Source: Duganella guangzhouensis (lineage in GTDB: Bacteria > Pseudomonadota > Gammaproteobacteria > Burkholderiales > Burkholderiaceae_D). Taken from it: a stretch of 64,000 nt of DNA. Where the stretch lies: assembly GCF_009674535.1 (NCBI RefSeq), contig NZ_WKJK01000011.1:186001-250000 (forward strand). Direction: 5' to 3'. The stretch's first letter is position 1; each line of letters opens with the position of its first letter. Shown one piece after another: positions 1 through 8,664 of this stretch. Both the position numbers and the translations under genes were made by a program. The notes below the pieces were generated by a model, which was not told the DNA's origin, ran no database searches, and saw only the letters and a list, made by a program, of their open reading frames with translations.

Positions 1-438
1 GGCTACTTCAACGAACAATCGACGCGGCCACAGACCGTCGGCGAAGTGCTCAGCTCGACGCCAGTGGGCCAGGCGGCGTGGATTTACGAGAAGTTCCAGG
101 CATGGAGCGACCATGGCGGCGACGTCGAAAATGTGCTGACGCGCGACGAGATGCTGGATGATATTTCGCTGTACTGGCTGACCAATACCTCGGCCTCGTC
201 GGCGCGGATTTATTGGGAGAATTCGCCCTCCAGTTTTTCCGGCGGCCGGCTGGATTTGCCGGTGGCGGTCAGCGTGTTCCCGAAAGAGATCTACCGCGCG
301 CCGCGCTCGTGGGCCGAGGCGACCTATCCGCAGATGATTTACTGGAACGAGGTGGAGCGCGGCGGTCACTTCGCGGCTTTTGAGCAGCCGCAGCTATTCG
401 TAGCCGAGCTGCGCGCCGGCTTCGCCAAACTGCGCTGA
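1..438 (+). CDS. Epoxide hydrolase-like alpha/beta hydrolase, C-terminal part
   Basis: The frame is open from base 1 and ends in TGA at 438, so only the last ~145 codons are in the window and the true start lies upstream. The visible part resembles the C-terminal end of soluble epoxide hydrolases of the alpha/beta-hydrolase fold: a cap-like helical stretch (YWLTNTSASSARIYWE), then a strand with PVAVSVFPKEIYRAP, and near the end GGHFAAFEQP, where the His is the expected catalytic histidine. The nucleophile Asp would be upstream and cannot be checked. The MDR oxidoreductase starts 9 bases downstream on the same strand, suggesting one transcript. Family assignment is fairly sure; the substrate is unknown. 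Confidence 0.8.
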   Translation, partial: GYFNEQSTRPQTVGEVLSSTPVGQAAWIYEKFQAWSDHGGDVENVLTRDEMLDDISLYWLTNTSASSARIYWENSPSSFSGGRLDLPVAVSVFPKEIYRAPRSWAEATYPQMIYWNEVERGGHFAAFEQPQLFVAELRAGFAKLR

Positions 439-447
439 GGAGAGAGC

Positions 448-1455
448 ATGCGCGGCATTATTTACCATCAATATGGCGAGCCGGCCGACGTTTTGCACCT
501 GAGCGAGGTGCCGGAATTGCCGGTGCCGGGACCGGGCGAGGTGTTGATCCGGGTGACGGCGCGCTCGGTACATCCGGGCGACCTGCTGGGCATACGCGGC
601 CGTTACCGCAGCCCCGGCAACCACGCGCCGGTCGGCCCGGAAGGGGCGCGGCCCGGTTTCGAAGGCGCGGGCGTGATCGAGGCGGTGGGCGCCGGCGTGG
701 CGCCGGAACTGGCGCCGGGCGCGCGGGTGGCGTTTTTCCCGGCACGCTGGGCCTGGAGCGACAAGGTGCTGGCACCGGCGCGCTTCGTCACCCGTATTCC
801 AGATGCGCTCGACGACGCAGTCGCGGCCCAGCTGCACGTGGCGCCGTTGACCGCCGCCCTGCTGCTGCGTGCGGTACAAGCCGCCGGCGCCAAGCCCGGC
901 GACGTGGTGGCGCTGTCGGCTGCTGGCGGCCTGGTGGCGCGCCTGAGCGCGCAACTACTGCTGGCCGAAGGCTACGTGCCGGTCGGGATCGTGCGCTCGG
1001 CGCAGGCTGCGGCCACACTGGCCGGCCAGGCGCCGCCCATCGGCTATGTCAGCACCGACCAGCCCGACTGGGACAAGAAGATCTTCCCGCTGACCAACGG
1101 CCGCCCGGTTAAGGTGGCGCTGGACGCGGTGGGCGGCCAGGTGGCCAGCGCGCTGACCGCGCTGCTGGCCGACGGTGGCACGCTGATTTCCTATGGCGAC
1201 CTGTCCGGCCAGCCGCTGACGGTACCCGCGCTGGCGTTCTCGACGCGCGGCATCAGCATCACCGGGGTATCCGTGGGGCGCTGGGCCGCACTGCCGGACG
1301 CGGTGCGCGGCGCCGACATTGCGACCGCGATCGCGCTGGCCCAAGCCAGTCCGACGCTGTTCCGGGTGGCCGCCGAGTATCCGCTGGAGGCGATTGCCGA
1401 CGCGGTCAGCCACGCCGAGCGCGCCGGCAAGGATGGCGCGGTGCTGCTGCGATGA
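448..1455 (+). CDS. Zinc-independent MDR-family NAD(P)H oxidoreductase
   Basis: 335-residue medium-chain dehydrogenase/reductase of the quinone-oxidoreductase/enoyl-reductase type. The N-terminal GroES-like half starts MRGIIYHQYGEP and carries PGPGEVLIRV with SVHPGDLLGIRG. The Rossmann half holds the AAGGLVARLSAQ nucleotide-binding turn and a DAVGGQVASALT segment. The Cys/His ligands of zinc-dependent alcohol dehydrogenases are absent, so it should use NAD(P)H without zinc. The start follows GAGGAGAG. It sits between the epoxide hydrolase end and the pirin gene with short gaps (9 and 19 bases), consistent with an operon handling reactive organic compounds. The exact substrate is unknown. Confidence 0.85.
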   Translation: MRGIIYHQYGEPADVLHLSEVPELPVPGPGEVLIRVTARSVHPGDLLGIRGRYRSPGNHAPVGPEGARPGFEGAGVIEAVGAGVAPELAPGARVAFFPARWAWSDKVLAPARFVTRIPDALDDAVAAQLHVAPLTAALLLRAVQAAGAKPGDVVALSAAGGLVARLSAQLLLAEGYVPVGIVRSAQAAATLAGQAPPIGYVSTDQPDWDKKIFPLTNGRPVKVALDAVGGQVASALTALLADGGTLISYGDLSGQPLTVPALAFSTRGISITGVSVGRWAALPDAVRGADIATAIALAQASPTLFRVAAEYPLEAIADAVSHAERAGKDGAVLLR

Positions 1456-1474
1456 GTAGAGAGGGAACAGCAAT

Positions 1475-2173
1475 ATGATTTTGCATCGCCGCTGGAAGAC
1501 GCTGGACGGCAAGCGGCTGTCATGGCTGCGCGCCAAATACCATTTTCGCGTCCATGCCGATGGTAATCCGGAACATGGCGCGCTCGGTCCTTTGCTGGTC
1601 TGGAATGATGACGAGGTGGCGGTTGGCGCCGGCTTCGCCATGCACGGCCATCGGGATGTCGAGATCGTCACCTATGTGCGGCAGGGCGTGCTGGGCCACC
1701 GCGACACGCTCGGTTCGGAAGGCACGCTGCATGCCGGCGACGTCCAGGTGATGAGCGCCGGCAGCGGCATTCAGCATGAGGAATTCAACCGGGGCGAGGT
1801 GCCGCTGCTGATTTATCAGATCTGGCTGCAACCGCGCGAGAGCGGCGGCGCGCCGGCCTGGGCCACGCGCAGTTTTCCGGCGCGCCATCAGCACGGTCAG
1901 TTTACGGTGCTGGCCAGCGGCTTTGCCGACGACAGCATGGCGTTGCCGCTGCGCGCCGAGGCCCGGGTATTGTGCGCCACCTTGCAGGCGGGGCAGCAGA
2001 TCCGCCATCCGCTCGGGTTAGCCCGCCAGGCGTATCTGGTGGTCGTGACGGGCGCGATCGAGGTCGATGGCGAAGCGATGGACGCGCTGGACGGTGGCGT
2101 GATACTGGGCGTCGACAGCACCGTGATCGAGGCCCGCGAGGACGCCGAAATAATCATGGTAGAGGTCGCATGA
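1475..2173 (+). CDS. Pirin family cupin protein
   Basis: 232-residue two-cupin protein of the pirin/YhhW family. The metal-binding set expected for pirins is visible in the N-terminal cupin: MHGHRDVEIVTYV, then GHRDTLGSEG, then GIQHEEFN, supplying the three histidines and the glutamate. YhhW-like members have quercetin 2,3-dioxygenase activity in vitro, while other pirins act as redox-sensitive regulators, so the in vivo role is open. The start follows GAGAGGGAAC. Its stop overlaps the ATG of the M13 peptidase by four bases (ATGA), indicating translational coupling. Confidence 0.88.
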   Translation: MILHRRWKTLDGKRLSWLRAKYHFRVHADGNPEHGALGPLLVWNDDEVAVGAGFAMHGHRDVEIVTYVRQGVLGHRDTLGSEGTLHAGDVQVMSAGSGIQHEEFNRGEVPLLIYQIWLQPRESGGAPAWATRSFPARHQHGQFTVLASGFADDSMALPLRAEARVLCATLQAGQQIRHPLGLARQAYLVVVTGAIEVDGEAMDALDGGVILGVDSTVIEAREDAEIIMVEVA

Positions 2174-4191
2174 AAGTACATCTGATTAGTTTGTTGATTG
2201 GCAGCTGCGTGGCCGTCATGGCGGGCGCCCAGCCGGCGCCTGTGGCCGGCATCGACACCACCGCCATCGATCCGGCGGTACGCAGCCAGGACGATTTTTT
2301 CGCCCACATGAATGGCCGCTGGCTGGCCACCACCGCGATTCCGCCCGACCGCTCGGGCTGGGGCGCCTACGCCCAGCTGGATGACGAGATCCAGCCGCAA
2401 CTGCGCGCCCTGATCGAGGATGCCGTGGCCCACGCGTCCGCCGATCCCGAGCGGCAGCGCATCGGCGACTTCTACGCCAGCTACATGGATGAGGCGCGGC
2501 TGGAACAACTGGGCCTGGCGCCGCTACGCGCCGAACTGGCGCGGGTGGCGGCCGTCAGGGGAAGACAGCAGTTGCCGGCTCTGATTGCCCATTTGCAGCA
2601 GCTGGGCGTGGCCACGCCCTACGGCTACACGGTGGACCAGGACAGCCGCGATGCCAGCCGCTACGTGGTGCTGCTGGACCAGGATGGCCTGGGCCTGCCG
2701 GACCGCGACTATTATCTGCGCGACGACGATCCGCAATTGGCCGCCACGTTAGCGCGCTATCAGCAGCATATCGGCGCCATGCTGGCGCTGAGCGGCGATA
2801 GCGACAGCGCGGCCAACGCACAAGCCATCGTTACCTTCGAGCGGCAGCTGGCCAAGCTGCAATGGAACGCGGTGGCGCTGCAGGATCCGGTCAAGAGCTA
2901 CAACAAGGTCGCCGTGGCGAAATTGCCGCAGCTGGCGCCAGGCTACGACTGGGCCGGATATCTGCATGCGGCCGGCATGCGCGGCCGCGTCAGCGAGCTG
3001 GTGATCGGCCAGCCCAGCTACTTCCAGGGCATGGCGGCGCTGCTGCACGACACGCCATTGCCGACGCTGCGCGCCTATTTCCAGTGGCAGCTGTTGCGCG
3101 CGTTTGCGCCTTATCTCAGCAAGGCGTATGCCGACAAGTCCTTTGCGTTTTATGGCACCGCGTTAAATGGCAAGACCGATCCGGGACCGCGCTGGAAGCG
3201 TGGTGTCACCCTTGTCAACGACAACCTGGGCGAGGCACTGGGCAAGCTGTACGTCCGCGACTATTTTCCCGCCGAGCGCAAGCAGCGCATGAGTGCGCTG
3301 GTCGGCAACGTGCTGGATGCCTTCCACCAGAGCATTGAACAGCTCGACTGGATGAGTGCTGCCACCAAGCAGCAGGCGCAAGCCAAGCTGGCCAAGCTCA
3401 GCGTCAAGATCGCCTATCCGGACCGGTGGCGCGATTACACCGCGCTGCGGGTGCGGCGCGATGACTTGCTGGGCAATGTGATGCGTCTGCGCCAGTTCGA
3501 CAACGTCCGCAAGCTGAGCAAACTGGGCCATCCGATCGAACGCGGCGAATGGGGGCTGTCGCCGCAGACCGTCAACGCTTACTACAATCCGCAGCTGAAC
3601 GAGATCGTGTTCCCGGCCGCGATGCTGCAGCCGCCGTTCTTCAATGCGGCCGCCGACGACGCGGTCAACTATGGCGCGATTGGCGCGGTGATCGGGCATG
3701 AAATCAGCCACGCCTTCGACGACCACGGCGCGCAGTACGATGGCGACGGCAATTTGCGCGACTGGTGGAGTGCGGCCGACCGGCAGGCCTACGCGCGCAA
3801 GATCAGCACGCTGGTGGAACAGTATGACCAGTTCAGTCCGCTGCCTGGCTACCACGTCAACGGCACGCTGACGCTGAGCGAAAACATTGCGGACAACAGC
3901 GGGCTGGCGATCGCCTACAAGGCATATCGGCTGTCACTGCAAGGCCAGCCAGCACCGCTCATCGATGGCTTGAGCGGCGACCAGCGCTTCTACATGGGCT
4001 ATGCGCAGTCGCGCCGCATCAAGTTGCAGGACGCGGCACTGATCCGGCGCCTCAAGACCGATCCGCATGCGCCGGGCGTGGCCCGCACCAACGGGCCGCT
4101 GCGCAATCAGCTGGAGTTTTATCGCGCCTTTGACGTGCAGCCCGGCGACGGCATGTATCTGGAACCCGCGCTGCGCGTCACCATCTGGTAA
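2170..4191 (+). CDS. M13 (neprilysin/PepO-like) zinc metallopeptidase
   Basis: 673-residue secreted endopeptidase of family M13. The chosen ATG overlaps the pirin stop and gives a signal peptide (MKVHLISLLIGSCVAVMAGA). The N-terminal M13 domain starts at about residue 38 with SQDDFFAHMNGRWL. The catalytic domain has HEISHAFDDHGAQYD (HExxH zinc motif plus the family's downstream Asp) and ENIADNSGLA (ENxxD, third zinc ligand). The C-terminal tail PGDGMYLEPALRVTIW is a variant of the family ending, which usually finishes in CxVW. Length matches the family. The reading frame stays open further upstream, but that lies inside pirin and lacks a signal peptide. Confidence 0.93.
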   Translation: MKVHLISLLIGSCVAVMAGAQPAPVAGIDTTAIDPAVRSQDDFFAHMNGRWLATTAIPPDRSGWGAYAQLDDEIQPQLRALIEDAVAHASADPERQRIGDFYASYMDEARLEQLGLAPLRAELARVAAVRGRQQLPALIAHLQQLGVATPYGYTVDQDSRDASRYVVLLDQDGLGLPDRDYYLRDDDPQLAATLARYQQHIGAMLALSGDSDSAANAQAIVTFERQLAKLQWNAVALQDPVKSYNKVAVAKLPQLAPGYDWAGYLHAAGMRGRVSELVIGQPSYFQGMAALLHDTPLPTLRAYFQWQLLRAFAPYLSKAYADKSFAFYGTALNGKTDPGPRWKRGVTLVNDNLGEALGKLYVRDYFPAERKQRMSALVGNVLDAFHQSIEQLDWMSAATKQQAQAKLAKLSVKIAYPDRWRDYTALRVRRDDLLGNVMRLRQFDNVRKLSKLGHPIERGEWGLSPQTVNAYYNPQLNEIVFPAAMLQPPFFNAAADDAVNYGAIGAVIGHEISHAFDDHGAQYDGDGNLRDWWSAADRQAYARKISTLVEQYDQFSPLPGYHVNGTLTLSENIADNSGLAIAYKAYRLSLQGQPAPLIDGLSGDQRFYMGYAQSRRIKLQDAALIRRLKTDPHAPGVARTNGPLRNQLEFYRAFDVQPGDGMYLEPALRVTIW

Positions 4192-4215
4192 CGCGCCGCA
4201 GCGGGGGCCGCGCGA

Positions 4216-4563
4216 TCAACCACGGTATAGCGGATTCGAAGCGACATAGACTTCGGTGTTCCCGACGTTGACGCCGGCTGGTGCGATCGACTGCAGCTTG
4301 AATTCCGACTGGTTCGGGAAGGTGTCGAAATGCCAGGTGAAGTGCTGGCCCTGGGTTACGAACTGCACCGTCTCGCCATCCTCGACGTTGACGTATTTGG
4401 TGTTGGCATCGAGGTCGATGGTGCGATCGTTGATGCCGTTGTTCACCAGCTGGCCATAGTCGGCGGTGGTGCCGGTAGGGCCGGCGGCATGGGCGGCGCC
4501 AACGGTGCCAACGACGGCAGCGGCAAAAGTCAGGGCGAAGGTCAGGCGGGTAGTGGTTTTCAT
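4216..4563 (-). CDS. CzcE-like periplasmic metal-binding protein
   Basis: 115-residue exported protein starting MKTTTRLTFALTFAAAVVG with a clear signal peptide ending near AHA. The mature part (DRTIDLDANTKYVNVEDGE, then ETVQF and HFTWHFDTF) resembles the CzcE family of periplasmic copper/heavy-metal-resistance proteins, in which backbone strands and histidines bind metal. The start was chosen because AAGGAGCTCAAG lies just upstream; an ATG 36 bases earlier would place that ribosome site inside the gene. It is divergent from the orphan response regulator at 4689. Its promoter region carries the repeat box described at 4634-4671, so metal-responsive control is likely. Family call is moderately sure. 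Confidence 0.75.
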   Translation of the reverse strand: MKTTTRLTFALTFAAAVVGTVGAAHAAGPTGTTADYGQLVNNGINDRTIDLDANTKYVNVEDGETVQFVTQGQHFTWHFDTFPNQSEFKLQSIAPAGVNVGNTEVYVASNPLYRG

Positions 4564-4615
4564 CTTGAGCTCCTTAGGGTTTCGTGTTGTCGACATCACT
4601 GTGTCGATGGAGACC

Positions 4616-4671
4616 AGTGTAGAAAAATGGCGCTGACGCCGGCATGACGCAATCGTTACAAAATAATGACG
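4616..4671 (-). promoter_or_regulatory. Metal-regulon promoter with 11-bp-spaced half-sites (box A)
   Basis: On the minus strand four half-sites occur at exact 11-bp steps (plus-strand starts 4667, 4656, 4645, 4634: TGACG, TTACA, TGACG, TGACG). The last is followed, after 12 bp, by the -10-like hexamer TACACT (4621-4616), reading toward the CzcE-like gene. The same geometry recurs at 5390-5434 and 9368-9412. Eleven-bp direct repeats are the usual footprint of OmpR-type regulator dimers. The box also ends only 17 bp before the response regulator ATG, so binding could repress that gene. Confidence 0.6.
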
Positions 4672-4688
4672 GGCAGGGAAAGCGGCAG

Positions 4689-5363
4689 ATGAATATTCTG
4701 GTGATCGAGAACGATGCCGGTACGCGCAGCTATCTGCGCGACGGCCTGAGCGAATCCGGCTATGCGGTGGCGCTGGCGGACAGCGGCTTGCAAGGCTTGC
4801 GGATGGCGGCCGCGCAGCGTTACGACCTGATTCTGCTGGACGTGTCGATGCCGGACATGGACGGCTGGGAGGTGATGCGCCGCTTCGATCAGGCGGCGCG
4901 GGTGCCGGTGTTTTTTCTGTCCGGTCGCGGCGCGCTGGAAGACCGCCTCAAGGGACTGGAGCTGGGCGCCGAGGATTACCTGGTGAAGCCGTTCGCGTTT
5001 GCCGAGCTGCTGGCGCGGATGCGCACCGCATTGCGGCGCCGCCCCGGCGTGCCGGTCGACAGCATGCTGCGCGTCGGCGATCTGGAACTTGACCTGCCGC
5101 GCCGACGCGTGGTGCGCGCGGGGCAGCGCCTGGCGCTCACCAACAAGGAGTACGCGCTGCTGGAGCTGTTCATGCAAAACCAGGGCGTGGTGCTGTCACG
5201 CGCGCTGATCGCGTCGCGGGTCTGGGACATGAACTTCGACAGCGACACCAACGTGGTCGACGTCGCCGTGCGGCGGTTGCGTCAGAAGATCGACCGGCCG
5301 TTCGCGCTGCCGCTGATCCACACCGTCCACGGCATGGGCTACCGCTGCGAGGCGCAAGCCTGA
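4689..5363 (+). CDS. Orphan OmpR/CusR-type response regulator with altered acidic pocket
   Basis: 224 residues: receiver domain (about 1-115) and C-terminal winged helix (about 125-220). The phospho-acceptor is Asp51 (DLILLDVSMPDMDG) and the conserved Lys is in DYLVKPF. The first acidic pair, normally Glu-Asp, reads Glu7-Asn8, so the usual Mg2+ ligand is missing; the Thr switch position is Ser (FFLSGRG). The paralogue at 8661-9335 keeps Glu-Asp and Thr. The two share almost the whole recognition region (LIASRVWDMNFDSDTNVVDV). No kinase gene is adjacent. The ATG at 4689 was chosen because the canonical fold starts there (MNILVIEND). Confidence 0.9.
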   Translation: MNILVIENDAGTRSYLRDGLSESGYAVALADSGLQGLRMAAAQRYDLILLDVSMPDMDGWEVMRRFDQAARVPVFFLSGRGALEDRLKGLELGAEDYLVKPFAFAELLARMRTALRRRPGVPVDSMLRVGDLELDLPRRRVVRAGQRLALTNKEYALLELFMQNQGVVLSRALIASRVWDMNFDSDTNVVDVAVRRLRQKIDRPFALPLIHTVHGMGYRCEAQA

Positions 5364-5389
5364 TTCCGCCCGTCGATTGATTACAAAGC

Positions 5390-5434
5390 TGTCATTTCCG
5401 CGTCATCGTTTTGTCGGTTGCCGCTGCGTAGACT
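5390..5434 (+). promoter_or_regulatory. Metal-regulon promoter (box B) of the DUF305-YncE pair
   Basis: Three half-sites at exact 11-bp steps (TGTCA 5390, CGTCA 5401, TGTCG 5412) are followed by 12 bp and a -10-like TAGACT at 5429-5434. The 27-bp core is identical at 22 of 27 positions to box C on the minus strand at 9386-9412. The site replaces a recognisable -35, as expected for a promoter activated by an OmpR-type regulator. The DUF305 start lies about 30 bases beyond the -10. Confidence 0.65.
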
Positions 5435-5465
5435 GGCCGCACCGATGCCATCCCAAGGAGGAATT

Positions 5466-5867
5466 ATGTATGCAAAAACCATGGTCACGGCGCTGTTGCT
5501 GCTGGCCGGGACCGCTCGCGCACAGGAGCACCAGCACCACATGGACGGCGCGGCCATGCCGGGCGCGGCGCCGCCGGTGTTCGTCGCCAGCAACGCCAAG
5601 CCATTCGCCGGCCTGATGGACGACGCCATGGCGGTGATGGACGCCGGCATGCGTCAGGCGCCAATGAACGGCGTGGCCGAGCACGACTTCGTCACCATGA
5701 TGATGCCGCATCACCAGGGCGCGATCGACATGGCCAGGTCGGTGCTGCTGTACACCCAGGATCCCGAAATCCGCAATCTGGCGCTCGGCATCATCGCGGA
5801 GCAACAAAACGAAATCAAGGTCATGCAGGCATGGCTACAACACCAAGCGAAAGGAAGCAGCAAATGA
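5466..5867 (+). CDS. DUF305 family (CopM-like) exported protein
   Basis: 133-residue exported protein. The signal peptide MYAKTMVTALLLLAGTARA is followed by a His/Met-rich linker (QEHQHHMDGAAM) and a DUF305 helical domain with the diagnostic DFVTMMMPHHQGAIDMA. DUF305 proteins, including CopM, bind copper or silver in the periplasm; the many Met and His residues here fit. The start follows a strong AAGGAGG at the right distance. Its stop overlaps the next gene's ATG (AATGA), so the two are co-translated. Expression is probably under box B at 5390. Confidence 0.88.
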   Translation: MYAKTMVTALLLLAGTARAQEHQHHMDGAAMPGAAPPVFVASNAKPFAGLMDDAMAVMDAGMRQAPMNGVAEHDFVTMMMPHHQGAIDMARSVLLYTQDPEIRNLALGIIAEQQNEIKVMQAWLQHQAKGSSK

Positions 5868-7228
5868 AAACACCGATTGCACTGGCCATCGGCCTGTTGG
5901 CGAGCGCCGCCGTGCTGGCGGCGCCATCACCGCTGGACCGGGTCTACACGGCTGACCAGAACAGTAATACCGTTTCCGTATTCAACCCGGCGACCAATAC
6001 GCTGCTGGGACAGATCAAGCTGGGCAATGTTCGCCCGGACGTGCTGTCACCGCTGTACCGTGGCGAAACCAATGTGCACGGCATGGGTTTTTCGCCGGAT
6101 CACAAGACCTTGCTGGTGATTTCCAACGCCTCCAATTCGGTCACCTTCATCGACACCGCCACCAATCAGGTCAAGGGCAAAACCTATGTCGGCCGCTCGC
6201 CGCACGAGGGCTTCTTCAGCGCCGATGGCAAGGAGGTGTGGGTGGTGGTGCGCGGCGAGGACTATATTTCCGTGATCGATCCGCTGACGTTCAGGGAAAC
6301 GCGGCGCATCCAGACGGCGATCGGCCCCGGCATGGTGCAGTTCATGCCGGACGGTAAGCTGGCGTTTGCGGTGTCCAGCTTCACGCCGGAGGTGGATGTG
6401 ATCGACGTCGCCTCGCACACCATCGTCAAGCGCATCAGCGTGGTTAGTCCGTTCTCGCCATTCCTGCAGTTCACGCCGGATTACAGCGAAATCTGGATGA
6501 CGCACAAGGACGTGGGCAAGGTGACCCGCATCAGCACCCGCACGCTGGAAGTGACCGGCGTCATCGATACCGGCTTGATTACCAACCACCTGGCCTTCGC
6601 CACGGTGGGCGGCGAAGTGCGCGCTTATGTGACCATCGGCGGCGAGAACCTGGTCAAGGTGTACAGCACTGGCGCGCAGGCTCATTTGCTGGCGTCGATT
6701 CCGACCGGCGCGCTGCCGCACGGCGCCTGGACTTCGGACGATAACAGCCGGGTCTACATCGGTTTGGAAAACGGCGATGGCGTGCAGGCCATCGACACCG
6801 CTACCAATCGGGTGGTGGCCACTATCGGCGGCGGTCAGGCGCCGCAGGCGCTGGTGTATCTGTCGCATGTGGCCGGGAGCGGCGATGATCGGCCGAATCT
6901 GGTGCCGCGCGTGAATCAGGATTCGCACAATATCCAGCTGCATCCGCTGGCCGGCAATAGCACTGGCTTCATTGTGGTGCGCAATCTGGGCGTGATCGAT
7001 GCGATTGAGGCGTTTCTATTCCGCTTGAAGCCGGACACGCAGTACGACATCTACGTCAGCAGCCAGGCGGCGCCGATCGGCAGCTTCCGCACCAACGCCA
7101 TGGGCATGGCCAACGGCACCATGATCGGACCGGTGCGCGCCAGCGCCGCCGGCGATGCGGCGCCGCGCGGCGAAACGGTGACGGTGCGCCAGGCCGGTGG
7201 CGACGCGGTGCTGGTCAGCGGCAGCTAA
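5864..7228 (+). CDS. YncE-like YVTN beta-propeller periplasmic protein
   Basis: 454 residues. After a signal peptide (MKTPIALAIGLLASAAVLAA) come successive beta-propeller blades with repeats such as NSNTVSVFNPATNTLLGQI, NSVTFIDTATNQVKG, YISVIDPLTFRETR, EVDVIDVASHTIVKR and GVQAIDTATNRVVATI, then a C-terminal beta-rich extension from about residue 355. YncE-type proteins are periplasmic and of uncertain function, some bind DNA or are induced by copper/iron stress. Coupling to the DUF305 gene by a 4-base overlap and the shared promoter argue for a metal-stress role. The start inside the previous gene's end is chosen because the signal peptide begins there. Confidence 0.88.
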   Translation: MKTPIALAIGLLASAAVLAAPSPLDRVYTADQNSNTVSVFNPATNTLLGQIKLGNVRPDVLSPLYRGETNVHGMGFSPDHKTLLVISNASNSVTFIDTATNQVKGKTYVGRSPHEGFFSADGKEVWVVVRGEDYISVIDPLTFRETRRIQTAIGPGMVQFMPDGKLAFAVSSFTPEVDVIDVASHTIVKRISVVSPFSPFLQFTPDYSEIWMTHKDVGKVTRISTRTLEVTGVIDTGLITNHLAFATVGGEVRAYVTIGGENLVKVYSTGAQAHLLASIPTGALPHGAWTSDDNSRVYIGLENGDGVQAIDTATNRVVATIGGGQAPQALVYLSHVAGSGDDRPNLVPRVNQDSHNIQLHPLAGNSTGFIVVRNLGVIDAIEAFLFRLKPDTQYDIYVSSQAAPIGSFRTNAMGMANGTMIGPVRASAAGDAAPRGETVTVRQAGGDAVLVSGS

Positions 7229-7260
7229 GCGCGCGGTTGTGCCGGCGTGGCGGCCGGCGC

Positions 7261-8664
7261 TTAGCCCTGCGCTGTGGGCTGGAGTGGGAACCCGAGCGTG
7301 AAGCGGGTGACGTCGTCCTTGCTGTCGGCGCGCCAACTGCCCTGATGCAGCGTCATGATGCTGCGCACGATGGACAGGCCGAGGCCACTGGAGGCGGCGG
7401 AATCGGCGCGTGCCGGGTCGGCGCGGTAAAAGCGGTCGAAGATGCGCTCCAGCTGGTGCGGCGGAATAGTCGGACCATGGTTTTCGACACTGAGGTCGAC
7501 CCGGTCCGGCAGTGGGTTGGCGGCCAGCACGATGGCCGATCCGGGCTCCGCATAGCGCACCGCGTTGGCCATCAGATTTCCCAGTGCGCGCCGCAGCAGG
7601 GTTTGATCGGCCCAGATGGTGCCGCTGCCGTGCACGCGGATGGTGACGTCTCGCTCCTCGGCCAGTCCTTCGAAATAATCGACCATCAACTGCAGTTCGC
7701 CGGCCAGCGCGAGGTGCTTGCGTTCGATGGCGTTGTCGGTGTTTTCGGCGCGCGCCAGGAATAGCATGTTGTCGGTCATCTTCGACAGGCGCTGCAATTC
7801 CTCGAAGTTGGAGCCCAGCAGTTTTTGATAATAGGCGACGTCTCGCTGCTGGCCCAGCGCCACCTCGGTCTGACCCAGCAGATTGCCGATCGGCGTGCGC
7901 AAGTCATGCGCCATGTCGGCTGACACCTGGCTCAGTTGGGTGAAGCTGCGTTCCAGCCGGTCCAGCATGGCGTTGAAGCCGTCGATCAGCGGCTGTAGCT
8001 CATGCGGCACATTCTGTTGGTGGATGCGGGTGGACAGATTCTTGATGCCGATGCCGGTGGTCTGGCGCGCCAGCGCGCGCAACGGCCGCAAACCACGCGC
8101 CGCGCTCCACCAGGCCAGCATCGCCAGCAAGGCCGCCGCGCTGGTGGCAACCAGAAGGATCTGGTCGCGGTAGGCGCGCAGCACACGGCTGCGCTCCGTC
8201 ATCAGGCGGCCGGCGATGATCTCCAGATCTTGCGACGCGCCCGAGACCGGCGTCGATACCGCCAACACTGAAAACGGCACGCCGCCTTGTTCACGGGCAT
8301 GGCGCACATAATCCAGTCCCAGCGGCGAGGTAGTCCGTACTGGCATGATCGCCGGCACCGGCGTGTGGCTGGGATTGACCTCGATCAGCGGCGGCTGGCC
8401 AGCGAGGCGCAGCACCAGCAAGGCTTCGCGATTGCCCAGCATATTGGCGAATAGCTGCGGCTTCTGGTGGATCAGCGCGATCAGATCGGTGTCCTGCAGC
8501 AGGGTGCGGATCTGGTCCACACGGGCCACCAGCGCGGCGTCATCGCGTTCCGCCAGTTGCCGTTCCAGCGACCGGTAAAGCAGCGTTCCCACCGTGGCCA
8601 GCACGGCGAACGATAGCAGCGCAAACAGCAGTGCCAGCCGCGTCGCGAGTGAACGCGGCATCAT
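7261..8664 (-). CDS. CusS/IrlS-type heavy-metal sensor histidine kinase
   Basis: 467-residue membrane kinase. Transmembrane segments lie near residues 9-30 and 165-185, flanking a periplasmic sensor of the heavy-metal-kinase type. HAMP follows, then the H-box DMAHDLRTPIGN (phospho-acceptor His), N-box LGNLMANAVRYAE, and G-box SSGLGLSIVRSI. The start overlaps the stop of the response regulator gene upstream by four bases, giving a classic regulator-kinase operon. It probably phosphorylates the adjacent regulator, and possibly the orphan paralogue at 4689. The sensed metal cannot be told from the sequence; copper or silver is the best guess from neighbours. Confidence 0.9.
   Translation of the reverse strand: MMPRSLATRLALLFALLSFAVLATVGTLLYRSLERQLAERDDAALVARVDQIRTLLQDTDLIALIHQKPQLFANMLGNREALLVLRLAGQPPLIEVNPSHTPVPAIMPVRTTSPLGLDYVRHAREQGGVPFSVLAVSTPVSGASQDLEIIAGRLMTERSRVLRAYRDQILLVATSAAALLAMLAWWSAARGLRPLRALARQTTGIGIKNLSTRIHQQNVPHELQPLIDGFNAMLDRLERSFTQLSQVSADMAHDLRTPIGNLLGQTEVALGQQRDVAYYQKLLGSNFEELQRLSKMTDNMLFLARAENTDNAIERKHLALAGELQLMVDYFEGLAEERDVTIRVHGSGTIWADQTLLRRALGNLMANAVRYAEPGSAIVLAANPLPDRVDLSVENHGPTIPPHQLERIFDRFYRADPARADSAASSGLGLSIVRSIMTLHQGSWRADSKDDVTRFTLGFPLQPTAQG

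Noticed and set aside
7229..7260. GCCGGC hairpin between the YncE-like gene and the kinase
   Set aside because: Short GC-rich self-complementarity without a T-run; common by chance at this composition.
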